From assembly GCA_002706265.1 (NCBI GenBank), contig PAKU01000029.1, positions 124,001 to 188,000 of the forward strand: 64,000 nt of DNA, written 5' to 3'. Numbering within the stretch: the first letter of the stretch is position 1; every line of letters begins with the position of its first letter. The DNA comes from Polycyclovorans sp. GTDB taxonomy: Bacteria > Pseudomonadota > Gammaproteobacteria > Nevskiales > Nevskiaceae. Positions 42,859 through 51,424 of the stretch are shown here, piece by piece. Below the pieces are notes generated by a model, which saw nothing but the letters and a program-made list of their open reading frames with translations, was not told the origin of the DNA and did no database searches. Position numbers and translations under genes: made by a program.

Positions 42859-43739
42859 CGGCCGCGCCCGCCACGGGGTCGCTGGCCGCCGATGCCGACG
42901 GCCTCTGGCGGGCCTGTTTTCAGGCCATGGCCTCGCCCTGCGAGGTGCTGATCGACGGGCTGCCCGAGCACCGCGCACGCCCGCTGGCCGCGCTGGCCTG
43001 TAACGAAGCCCTGCGCATCGAGCGCACCTGGAGCCGCTATCGCGATGACACCATCGTCAGCCGCATCAACCGCGCCGCCGGCCAGCCCGTCGAGGTCGAT
43101 CCCGAAACCGCCCGGCTGATCGACTTTGGCGCCGCCCTGCATCAGCAAAGTGCGGGCGCGTTTGACCTCAGCTCTGGCGTGCTCGGCCGGCTCTGGCGCT
43201 TCGACGGCGGCGGCGACTGGCCGGCCGCCGACGCGGTCACCGCCCTGCTGCGGCAAGTGGGCTGGCACCGGGCGCGGTGGGACGGCCAACGCCTGCAGAT
43301 GCCCGCCGGCATGGCGCTGGACTTCGGCGGCATTGGCAAGGAATACGCCGTCGATCGCACCCTGGCCCTGCTCAGTGCCGCGGAAGACGTGCCCATGCTG
43401 GTCAACTTTGGCGGCGACCTGGCGGCCAACCGACCCCGCCGCGACGGCCAGCCCTGGCAGGTGGGCATTCTCGAATCCGACCGCCAGATCCGGCTGCGCC
43501 AGGGCGCCATTGCCACCAGCGGCGATGCCTACCGCCACGTCTGGCACCAGGGCCAGCGCTACAGTCACATTCTTGATGCCCGCACCGGCTATCCGGTGGC
43601 CGGAGCACCCCGCGCCGTGACGGTGGCCGCCCCCACCTGCTCGGCGGCTGGCGCAATGAGCACCCTGGCCATGCTGCACGGCCCCGGCGCAGAGACTTTT
43701 CTCGACGCGCAACAGGCCGACTACCATGTCCTCCGTTGA
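42855..43739 (+). CDS. apbE: ApbE FAD:protein FMN transferase
   Basis: Transfers FMN from FAD to a Ser/Thr of target proteins, using Mg2+. 294 aa. Motifs: FQAMASPCEVLIDG at the start, ERTWSRYRDDTIVSRIN, SAGAFDLSSG, DFGGIGKEYAVDR, LVNFGGDL, ATSGDAYRHVW and SHILDARTGYP (metal- and FAD-binding). No clear signal peptide or lipobox is seen after the GTG, so its location (cytosol or exported by other means) is open; most ApbE proteins act in the periplasm. The GTG overlaps the DUF3570 stop (GTGA). Confidence 0.93.
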   Translation: MTAAPATGSLAADADGLWRACFQAMASPCEVLIDGLPEHRARPLAALACNEALRIERTWSRYRDDTIVSRINRAAGQPVEVDPETARLIDFGAALHQQSAGAFDLSSGVLGRLWRFDGGGDWPAADAVTALLRQVGWHRARWDGQRLQMPAGMALDFGGIGKEYAVDRTLALLSAAEDVPMLVNFGGDLAANRPRRDGQPWQVGILESDRQIRLRQGAIATSGDAYRHVWHQGQRYSHILDARTGYPVAGAPRAVTVAAPTCSAAGAMSTLAMLHGPGAETFLDAQQADYHVLR

Positions 43740-43776
43740 GGTGACCGACTGGCGGCCACCCGTCACGGAGTCGGGC

Positions 43777-44460
43777 ATGCGCTTGCTGCTGATCGAAGAC
43801 GATGCCGAACAGGCGCGCTTTGCGGTGAAGGGTCTGCGCGAATCGGGGCACACGGTCGACCACGCCGCCAGCGGCCGCGACGGCCTGTTCATGGCCGTCT
43901 CGGAGCCCTACGACCTGCTCATCGTCGACCGCCTGCTTCCGCACATGGACGGGCTGACCGTGATCACCACGCTGCGCGCCAGCGGCAACACCACGCCGGT
44001 GATCATTCTCTCGGCGCTGGGACAGGTCGATGACCGGGTTCGCGGCCTCAAGGCCGGAGGCGATGACTATCTGGTCAAGCCCTACGCCCTGGCCGAGTTG
44101 CTGGCACGCATCGACGCCCTGCTGCGGCGCGCCCGCGATGCCGGCACCCTGGCCAGCGAAACGCGGCTGGTGGTCGAAGACCTGGAGCTCGACCGGCTGT
44201 CGCGTGCCATCACCCGCGCCGGGCAGGCCATCGAGCTCAAGCCGCAGGAATACCGCCTGCTGGAATACCTGATGCAGCACGCCGGGCAGGTCGTCACCCG
44301 AACGATGCTGCTCGAAGGCGTATGGGACTACCACTTCGACCCCCAGACCAACGTCATCGACGTGCACATCTCGCGCCTGCGCGCCAAGCTCGAACCGCCG
44401 GGCAGCACGCCGCTGATTCACACCGTTCGCGGCGCCGGATACCGGCTGGGTGGCCAATGA
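43777..44460 (+). CDS. OmpR-family response regulator
   Basis: 227 aa. Receiver domain residues 1-115 with D7-8/D51 acidic pocket (LLLIEDD; VDRLLP, phospho-acceptor D51), and LVKPYA with the conserved lysine. A winged-helix DNA-binding domain (about 125-225) ends VIDVHISRLRAKLE and TVRGAGYRL. The ATG at 43777 has GGAG 6 nt upstream; an earlier ATG at 43726 inside apbE is less likely. Overlaps the histidine kinase gene by 4 nt. Position after apbE suggests shared transcription; its regulon is unknown. Confidence 0.93.
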   Translation: MRLLLIEDDAEQARFAVKGLRESGHTVDHAASGRDGLFMAVSEPYDLLIVDRLLPHMDGLTVITTLRASGNTTPVIILSALGQVDDRVRGLKAGGDDYLVKPYALAELLARIDALLRRARDAGTLASETRLVVEDLELDRLSRAITRAGQAIELKPQEYRLLEYLMQHAGQVVTRTMLLEGVWDYHFDPQTNVIDVHISRLRAKLEPPGSTPLIHTVRGAGYRLGGQ

Positions 44461-45803
44461 AGCTGGGCCTTGCCACCCGCCTGACCCTGCTCAACGCCGG
44501 CATCGTCGCCCTGACCTGCGTGGGTGTGGTGGCGCTGATGGTCACGCTGACCGATGGCTACATGGAGGCGCACGTGGAAGAAAGCGTGATCGCCGAGCTT
44601 GACGTGCTGGTCGCCGACTACGTCATCGACGGCCTCAAAGGCGTCGAGGGCTTCATCGACATACGGCAGAACTTCAACGCCCCGCAGCACGGTCGCGTCT
44701 ATCGCCTGGAATCTGCCGACGGCCGGCATCTGGCGGGGGGCTGGCCCCAATGGCCCGCCCGCCTGGACACCGACGGCAGCCTGATTCGCGTGCCCAATCT
44801 GCAGCGCCGACCCGCCACCGAATGGCTGATGGCGGCCGCCGAATTGCCCGACGGCAGCCGGGTGATGGTGGGCTTCGACCGCATCGAACACGACACCGTG
44901 ATGCGCGATGTGTACCGCGCAGCCGCCATCGGCCTGGGACTCGCCTTCGCGCTGTCGCTGGCGCTCGGCGCGCTGATTCACCGCGCTGCGCTGCAGCCCA
45001 TCGCCACCATCCGGCGCAGTGCCGAAACCATCATCGACGGCGACCTGAGCCACCGCATTCCACACGATCACAGCCGCGACGAGTTTGGCGCGCTCAGCGC
45101 CACGCTCAACCGCATGCTCGACCGCATCGAACAACTGATTGCCGGGGTACGCGGCACCAGTGACGCCATCGCCCACGACCTGCGATCGCCACTGACCCGG
45201 CACCGCGCGCGCGTCGAGGCGGCGCTTCGCCAGCCCCCGTCGCCCGAGACGCTGAGCGACTGGCTGCATGACACGCTGGGCGAAATCGACCAGGTGCTCG
45301 GCACCTTCAACGCACTGCTGCAACTGGCCACCGTGGAAGCCGGCGTGGCGCGCGCCCAGTTCGCCGACGTGTCGATGACCACCGTGCTGCAGGACGCGGT
45401 ATCGCTCTACGACGCCGAGGCCAGCGAGCGCAACATGACCCTGGCGCTGAGTCTGCCCGACGCTCGGTGCATGGTTCGCGGAGACCGGCACCTGTTGTTC
45501 CAATGCGTCATCAACCTGCTCGACAACGCGCTCAAATACGGCCCCGCCGGGCAGACCGTGGGCCTGTCGCTGCACTGCGACGCAGACGCGGTGGTGATTG
45601 ACATCACCGACGAAGGCCCGGGCGTCGCCCAGCCCGACCTCGCCTTCAATCGCATGGTGCGCGGCGACGTGACACGACAAACCGCCGGCCACGGCCTGGG
45701 CCTGACCTTGGTGCGTGCCATTGCGCGGCTGCATGGCGGCGACGCGGTGGTCGTTCCCAGTCACCGAGGCGCACGGCTGAGGGTCTCACTTCCGATGCAC
45801 TGA
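44457..45803 (+). CDS. Sensor histidine kinase
   Basis: 448 aa inner-membrane kinase. First helix about residues 10-32, a periplasmic sensor of about 125 residues, second helix about 162-182, then HAMP, a HisKA domain with H240 in AIAHDLRSPLTRH, and a HATPase domain with NLLDNALKYGP (N box), DITDEGPGV (G1) and GHGLGLTLVRA (G2). It should phosphorylate the regulator encoded just upstream (ATGA overlap). The signal is unknown; the next gene, eptA, is 98 nt downstream, so envelope stress is a reasonable guess only. Confidence 0.93.
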   Translation: MKLGLATRLTLLNAGIVALTCVGVVALMVTLTDGYMEAHVEESVIAELDVLVADYVIDGLKGVEGFIDIRQNFNAPQHGRVYRLESADGRHLAGGWPQWPARLDTDGSLIRVPNLQRRPATEWLMAAAELPDGSRVMVGFDRIEHDTVMRDVYRAAAIGLGLAFALSLALGALIHRAALQPIATIRRSAETIIDGDLSHRIPHDHSRDEFGALSATLNRMLDRIEQLIAGVRGTSDAIAHDLRSPLTRHRARVEAALRQPPSPETLSDWLHDTLGEIDQVLGTFNALLQLATVEAGVARAQFADVSMTTVLQDAVSLYDAEASERNMTLALSLPDARCMVRGDRHLLFQCVINLLDNALKYGPAGQTVGLSLHCDADAVVIDITDEGPGVAQPDLAFNRMVRGDVTRQTAGHGLGLTLVRAIARLHGGDAVVVPSHRGARLRVSLPMH

Positions 45804-45901
45804 GTCTGGCAGCAGCGCCAACTTTCATGTCCGCCAATTCATGAAGCAGCGTTCACGGCGCGACCATCCAGCGGTTAGTCACGGCTTCGCAGAATGGGGC
45901 C

Positions 45902-47581
45902 ATGTCAAACAACTCAACTCGCTTCCCCTGGGCAATTCCACTGACGGGCTGGCTTTCTCAGCGCCCGACGCTGGCCGTCAACACCCTGCTGATAACGGTC
46001 ACGCTCTACCTGGCACTCACACAGAACGGCGCGCTGTGGCACTTGGTGCGAAGCCAATTGCCAGACACCCTGGGGCCCGACGATCTGCGGCTCATCGCCG
46101 CGCTCGCAATGATTTTGATGGCCGGCAACTTCACGATTCTGGCCGTCTTCAGTGCCCGACCGATCCTTAAACCGGCGCTTGCACTGCTGTTGGTGACCTC
46201 GGTCGCCTGCAACCACTTCATGACGCGCTATGGCGCGGTGATCGACTCGCACATGTTGATCAACGTGATGGAAACCAACCCGCGAGAAGCCTCTGAACTG
46301 ATCTCACCGACGCTGCTCGGGCAACTGCTGTTATGGGCGGCGCTGCCAATGGCACTGATCTGGCGGCTCAGAATCACCAAGCGGGGGGCTGCAGGGGAAT
46401 GCGCCAGGCGCGTGCTGTGGATTTTGGCGCTGTGGGCCGCCGCCGGACTGGCCGTGGGCCTGCAGTACAAGGAGGCTTCGATCTGGTTACGCACCCATTC
46501 CGAGATCCAGAAGTATCCCAACCCGTTCTATCCGGTGGGGTCGGCGCTCAAGCTCGCGTACCGAGGGGTGATCAACCAGGCGTTTGCCACCGGTTTCACC
46601 GTCATTGGTGCCGACGCCGCAGCCCGTGCGCCGCTGGGACGTCCACGCCGCGTGGTGCTGGTCGTGGGTGAAACCGCGCGCGCTGACCATTTTTCGCTCA
46701 ATGGTTACCCACGAGAGACCAATCCGCGACTCGCAGCGCTGACTGATCTGGTCAACTTTCCCCACGTCAGTAGCTGCGGAACCGCCACCGCCATGTCGGT
46801 GCCCTGCATGTTTGCGCAGGCGGGGCGTACAGACTTCAACCGCGACGCCGCCCGAGAGACCGACAACGTGCTCGACGTGCTGCAGCGCGCAAACGTCAAT
46901 GTGCTGTGGCGTGACAACAACACCGGCTGCCAGGGCACCTGCGCGCGCGTGGCCTCCGAAGATCTGTCTCAGTCTGATGATCCGCAGCATTGCCACGATG
47001 GCGAGTGCGTCGACGAGATTCTGCTGCAGCGACTGGATCAGGTGCTCACGCGCGAAACCGGCGACCAACTCATCGTGCTGCATCAACTTGGCAGCCACGG
47101 CCCGGGCTACTACCGCCGATATCCCCCCAGTTTTGGACGCTTCGGCCCTGAATGCCGTCGGGATGATGCATTTCAATGCGCCACCGAAGCGCTGGTCAAC
47201 AGCTACGACAACACCCTGCTCTATACCGATCATGTGCTGGGCGAACTGGTCGCACTGCTCGAACAACACAGCGCATCTCACGACACCGCGATGATTTACG
47301 TCTCTGACCATGGCGAAAGTCTGGGCGAGCATGGGCTGTTTCTGCATGGCTTTCCGTACGCCCTCGCCCCCAAGGCGCAGACCGAGGTTCCCATGATGGC
47401 CTGGCTCGATCAGCCCATGCAGGTCGCGCTCAACCTGGACATGGAGTGCCTGGCGATAAAGCGCCAAGAGGCCTACGCCCACGACAACCTGTTTTCCAGT
47501 CTGCTGGGCCTGTTCGACGTCACGACCGAGGTTTACCAGCCCGACGACGATCTGTTTGCAGGCTGCCGACGCCCGTCATGA
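45902..47581 (+). CDS. eptA: EptA-family phosphoethanolamine transferase
   Basis: Adds phosphoethanolamine to lipid A at the periplasmic face of the inner membrane. 559 aa: about five helices in residues 20-235, then an alkaline-phosphatase-fold domain with VVGETARADHFSLNGYP (metal-binding Glu), SSCGTATAMSVPCMF with the nucleophile Thr294, and SDHGESLGEHGLFLHG. In characterised bacteria such enzymes lower sensitivity to cationic peptides. Its stop overlaps the Omp85-type gene (ATGA). Regulation by the adjacent two-component pair is plausible but no PmrA-like box was seen. Confidence 0.9.
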   Translation: MSNNSTRFPWAIPLTGWLSQRPTLAVNTLLITVTLYLALTQNGALWHLVRSQLPDTLGPDDLRLIAALAMILMAGNFTILAVFSARPILKPALALLLVTSVACNHFMTRYGAVIDSHMLINVMETNPREASELISPTLLGQLLLWAALPMALIWRLRITKRGAAGECARRVLWILALWAAAGLAVGLQYKEASIWLRTHSEIQKYPNPFYPVGSALKLAYRGVINQAFATGFTVIGADAAARAPLGRPRRVVLVVGETARADHFSLNGYPRETNPRLAALTDLVNFPHVSSCGTATAMSVPCMFAQAGRTDFNRDAARETDNVLDVLQRANVNVLWRDNNTGCQGTCARVASEDLSQSDDPQHCHDGECVDEILLQRLDQVLTRETGDQLIVLHQLGSHGPGYYRRYPPSFGRFGPECRRDDAFQCATEALVNSYDNTLLYTDHVLGELVALLEQHSASHDTAMIYVSDHGESLGEHGLFLHGFPYALAPKAQTEVPMMAWLDQPMQVALNLDMECLAIKRQEAYAHDNLFSSLLGLFDVTTEVYQPDDDLFAGCRRPS

Positions 47582-48834
47582 AACGCCGCCTGGCGCCTTG
47601 GCTGCTGATGCTCTGCCTGGCGTGGATCTCGGAGATCGCGGCAGCATCGGCGCCCAAGGTGCTGGCCATTCGGTTCGCCGGCAATCACACGACCCGACCC
47701 TCGACAATGCTCCGCGAACTCACGTTCGGGGTGGGTGACGCCTATGACGCAGAGCGGGTCGAGGCCAGCCGACAGGCAATACAAGACTTGGGCCTGTTTC
47801 GTGCCGTGACCGTGCGCGCCGAGACGCTGGAAGAAGGCGTTGATCTGACCTTCACCGTGGCTGAGAAATGGTATCTGCAAGCCTACCCGCGCCTGTCGGC
47901 CAACAGTGATGGCCAAAACAGCTTGGGAGCGGAACTGCGCTGGAACAACCTCTGGGGCTTGAACCACAGCCTGCGCCTGCTGGGGCGCAGCCGCGACTCC
48001 CGCGATACCGACAAGGGCCGTGACCTCAGCTATCGCGCCAGCTACAGTGCGCCGTTTCTGCTGGGAGAACAGACCGGCCTGAGTGCTCGCGTGACCCATA
48101 GCGTGACGCCCTACACCGAGCCGTGGGTTTACGACGAAACGCTCAACGAAGCCGAGTTGATGATCACCCGCGCCTTCGGCAAAGGCGGCAGCGCGAGCCA
48201 GGGTTGGTCTCTGGGCCTGGGCCCGCTTTGGAGTGACCACCGTATCAGCGGCAGCGCTCAAGCACGGTCCTACGGTACCCGCTACGCGCTGGCCTCGCAG
48301 CTCGAGTACCGAGACCTCCACAATCGCATCTACAGCGACGAGGGTCGGCGCCTCACGCTGCGTTTCGAGTTGGCAGATCAACACCTAGCATCCGACTTCA
48401 GCGCATCCCTGCTGACCGCGACCTGGACACAGGCAATGGCCATCGGCACGGCCGACCATCAGACGCTGGAGTGGGGTCTGAGCCTCGGGCTGTCAAACAA
48501 CGGCCTGACCGATCGCCCCGCGTTTTCGCTGGGCGGCAGCTCGGGCCTGAAAGGCTTCGATCGGCGTTCCTTTGACGGTGACCGCTACTACTTGGCCCAT
48601 CTCGATTTCATGAGGCCTCTGTTCTGGAAAAGCCTGCGCGGGACGCTGGGGCTGGAAATTGGCAACGCCACCTTCACCGGCGAAGCCCTCTCCGGCACCC
48701 CCAACATCAGCCTCAATGCCGGCCTGCGTTTCCGGCCACGCAGACTGGTTGACTTTGAGGTGGAACTGGGGATCGCATTGCCCCTGAACGACGGCGGCTC
48801 CAGGGTTTACGCACAAAAGCCTGGCGATCTTTAG
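47578..48834 (+). CDS. Omp85-superfamily barrel with one POTRA-like domain
   Basis: 418 aa. Signal peptide to about residue 22, then one POTRA-like domain (about 25-100: VLAIRFAGNHTTRPSTMLRE, VTFTVAEKWYLQ), then a beta-barrel whose conserved loop motif appears as SSGLKGFDRRSFDGD, corresponding to the (V/I)RG(F/Y) signature of BamA/TamA. It is much shorter than BamA (about 800 aa), closer to small Omp85 or surface-antigen proteins. The C-terminal AQKPGDL lacks the usual final aromatic. Coupled to eptA by ATGA overlap. Role unknown. Confidence 0.78.
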   Translation: MKRRLAPWLLMLCLAWISEIAAASAPKVLAIRFAGNHTTRPSTMLRELTFGVGDAYDAERVEASRQAIQDLGLFRAVTVRAETLEEGVDLTFTVAEKWYLQAYPRLSANSDGQNSLGAELRWNNLWGLNHSLRLLGRSRDSRDTDKGRDLSYRASYSAPFLLGEQTGLSARVTHSVTPYTEPWVYDETLNEAELMITRAFGKGGSASQGWSLGLGPLWSDHRISGSAQARSYGTRYALASQLEYRDLHNRIYSDEGRRLTLRFELADQHLASDFSASLLTATWTQAMAIGTADHQTLEWGLSLGLSNNGLTDRPAFSLGGSSGLKGFDRRSFDGDRYYLAHLDFMRPLFWKSLRGTLGLEIGNATFTGEALSGTPNISLNAGLRFRPRRLVDFEVELGIALPLNDGGSRVYAQKPGDL

Positions 48835-48945
48835 GCCGGCATCAAAGCGTCCGCAGCTCACGGACGATTCCTAACAGTTTGTTCATGACACCCCGTTCAC
48901 CAAGCGGCCACCCGGAGGTCAGACGCCGGTTTGCAGACTGCCGCC

Positions 48946-50937
48946 ATGAACCATCTGACTGCATTACGCCGCCGCACTCTTGGGGCCACTCGAAGGGTGG
49001 GTTCCACCCCATTCCGGCCGCTGCGAACGCTGCTTTGGGCCGCTGCCGTGCTGCTGAGCTTCTGGGCACTGACGCGCGGCGCGCTGCTCATCCAGCATGC
49101 CGACCGGCTGGTCGCAGGCGAATTGCCGGCATTGATGTGGACCAGTCTCCGGGTCGATCTGGTGTCGCTGGGATGGACCTTGAGCCTGCCGGTACTGATG
49201 CTGCCGCTGGCCGCGCTGGGCGCCCGTGGCGCGGTGGCGTGGACGCGCCTGTCACGGGTCTGGTGGGCCATTTTGGGGGTCACGCTGCTCATTCTGGAAC
49301 TGGCCACGCCCAGCTTTCTGGCCGAGTATCAGGCGCGTCCCAATCATCTGGCCCTGGACTACCTGCGCGACCTGCCGGAGGTCATGCCCATGTTGTGGAA
49401 CGGCTTTCGCCTGCCGCTGCTGTTGGGCACGGCGACGCTGCTGATCGGCGCAGTGCTTGGCGGCCGCTGGGCGCTGCGGGCGCGGGTGCCAACGGCAGCG
49501 CCCGGCATCCGCTGGCGCCTGCTGCTGATCTGGCCCTTGCTGGCGGTGGCCACCGCATTCCTGATTCGCGGCAGCCTTGATCACCGCCCGGCGAATCCGG
49601 CGCTGTTCACGCGCTGGAGCGACGGCCTGATCAACGAACTGGTGCTCAACAGCGGTTACCGCTTCGGCTACGCCGTCTATGCGTTGAAACACGAGCGCAG
49701 CGCCGACGCGGTCTATGGCGGGCGTGGGGAGGCGGCCGTGCGCGATTTTCTGGCCATGGACCCACGCTTTGCAGATGCGCCCGCCACCGCGCCCACCCGC
49801 CACCGGTTGATCGCGACGATGCCGCGCGCCACGCCGCTGAACCTGATCATCGTGGTGCTCGAAAGCCAGGGTGCCGATTTCTCGGCGCGCCTGAACGGCC
49901 AGGGCTTCACGCCCCAACTGGACCGCTGGGCCAGTCGCGGCTGGTGGTTCGAGCGCCTGTATGCCACAGGCACGCGCTCGGCACGCGGCCTCGAAGCCAT
50001 CGTTGCGGGCTTTCCGCCCTCGCCGGCGCCGGCCATCCTGAAGCGCGAGGGCGCGCAGAGCGGCTTCGCGACGCTGGCCAGCGTGCTCGCCGCCAGGGGC
50101 TACGACAGCCAGTTCATCTACGGCGGTGGTTCGCACTTCGACAACATGCGTGGCTTCTTTCTGGGCAACGGCTTCGATTCGGTGATTGATCGCGATGACT
50201 ACGTCGATCCGCGTCACACCGGCAGTTGGGGCGTGAGCGACGAAGACCTGTTTGACCGCGCACTGGCCGAGACCGCCACCCTGCACGCCCGCAGGCAGCC
50301 CTTTTTCAAACTGGTGTTCACCTCGTCCAACCACACGCCGTTTGACTTTCCGCCCGACCGTCTGCCCCCCGACGCGGCCAGGCCCGGCACGCTGGAAGGC
50401 GCGGTGCGCTATGCCGACTTCGCGCTGGGCCAGTTTCTCGACACGGCCGCGCACCAGCCCTGGTTCGACAGCACGCTGATCATGGTGGTCGCCGATCACG
50501 ATGTGCGGGTGTATGGCGAAGACGTGATTCCCTTGCGGCGCTTCCAGATTCCCGGCCTGCTCATCGGCGGCGGCATCACGCCGCGCACGGTGCACAGTCT
50601 CGCCAGCCAGATCGACCTGGCCCCGACGCTGCTGTCGGTGATGGGCATCGACGCGGAGGTACCGTTTCCGGGTCGCGACCTGACCCGATCGCTGCCGGAG
50701 TTCGGCAACGCCAACGGCCCGGCACCGCGCGCCATCCTGCAGTTCGAAGATCGCCACGGCTGGCTGGAAGACGAATCGCTGGACGTGATCCGGCCGGGCG
50801 GCACCACCGAACGCTGGCAGGTCGATGCTCACCAGCGCCTCAGCCCCACACCCCTCAGCGACCTGGCGCATCGGCGCATACAGGGCTCTGCCCGGCTCGG
50901 TGACTGGCTGTATCGACAAGGCGCATACGCACCCTGA
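48946..50937 (+). CDS. LtaS/OpgB-type sulfatase-family phosphoglycerol transferase-like protein
   Basis: 663 aa. About five N-terminal helices (residues 30-210), then an alkaline-phosphatase-superfamily domain: LIIVVLESQGADF (metal ligand), YATGTRSARGLEA with the likely nucleophile threonine, YGGGSHFDNMRGFF, SNHTPFDF and VVADHDVRVYG. In Gram-negatives such proteins usually decorate membrane-derived glucans or other envelope polymers; the acceptor here is unknown. ATG 48946 chosen over upstream codons; the ribosome site is weak. Third envelope-modifying gene in a row with the eptA/Omp85 pair. Confidence 0.85.
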   Translation: MNHLTALRRRTLGATRRVGSTPFRPLRTLLWAAAVLLSFWALTRGALLIQHADRLVAGELPALMWTSLRVDLVSLGWTLSLPVLMLPLAALGARGAVAWTRLSRVWWAILGVTLLILELATPSFLAEYQARPNHLALDYLRDLPEVMPMLWNGFRLPLLLGTATLLIGAVLGGRWALRARVPTAAPGIRWRLLLIWPLLAVATAFLIRGSLDHRPANPALFTRWSDGLINELVLNSGYRFGYAVYALKHERSADAVYGGRGEAAVRDFLAMDPRFADAPATAPTRHRLIATMPRATPLNLIIVVLESQGADFSARLNGQGFTPQLDRWASRGWWFERLYATGTRSARGLEAIVAGFPPSPAPAILKREGAQSGFATLASVLAARGYDSQFIYGGGSHFDNMRGFFLGNGFDSVIDRDDYVDPRHTGSWGVSDEDLFDRALAETATLHARRQPFFKLVFTSSNHTPFDFPPDRLPPDAARPGTLEGAVRYADFALGQFLDTAAHQPWFDSTLIMVVADHDVRVYGEDVIPLRRFQIPGLLIGGGITPRTVHSLASQIDLAPTLLSVMGIDAEVPFPGRDLTRSLPEFGNANGPAPRAILQFEDRHGWLEDESLDVIRPGGTTERWQVDAHQRLSPTPLSDLAHRRIQGSARLGDWLYRQGAYAP

Positions 50938-51040
50938 GGCGCCTGGGGTGAGAGAGTTGCGCGAGTGCCTTGCTGACATGGCTCTTTTGGCGACTATAAC
51001 GAAGCATTCTGCTGCCTCATTCGAGCGCCAAGAGTCCCTC

Positions 51041-51424
51041 ATGCCTGCCTCCAACAGCCCGATGCGCATTGATGCAGACCTCGCCGCCTCGGCGCGATCG
51101 ACCGCCAAGACCATGAGTCGAAGCCTGTCGCAGCAGATTGCGCATCGGGCGCGTATCGGCAGGGAGTTGGAGCGCAGTCCCGGCGTGACCGTCACGGCCG
51201 TCCTGGGGGTTCTCGACGGTAACGCTGGCTACGACGATCTCAACGTCCAAGAGCAGGCCGTGGTCCGCGCCGAGTGGGCCGAGCGCATCGACAAAACGCG
51301 CTCCGAATTGCGATTGGATCGCCTACTGGCCGAGCAAGGGCGCGAAGTGGTGGAGCTTGATGCGGACGGCGCCGTCGTGGTTCGCAACCCTGGGCGTGGC
51401 CGACCCAAGCGCGTTGCGCGCTGA
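51041..51424 (+). CDS. ParD-like type II antitoxin
   Basis: 127 aa. The N-terminal half, PMRIDADLAASARSTAKTMSRS followed by SLSQQIAHRARIGRELE, matches ParD-like antitoxins (ribbon-helix-helix type DNA binding). The C-terminal half is charged and ends in RNPGRGRPKRVAR, a basic tail. The ATG at 51041 opens the family-like segment. Its stop shares bases with the zeta-toxin start (TGATG), so the pair is translationally coupled. The antitoxin should neutralise the kinase and repress the operon. Confidence 0.82.
   Translation: MPASNSPMRIDADLAASARSTAKTMSRSLSQQIAHRARIGRELERSPGVTVTAVLGVLDGNAGYDDLNVQEQAVVRAEWAERIDKTRSELRLDRLLAEQGREVVELDADGAVVVRNPGRGRPKRVAR

Noticed and set aside
45804..45901. PmrA-type box upstream of eptA
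   Set aside because: No direct-repeat motif like CTTAAT-N5-CTTAAT was found in the gap.
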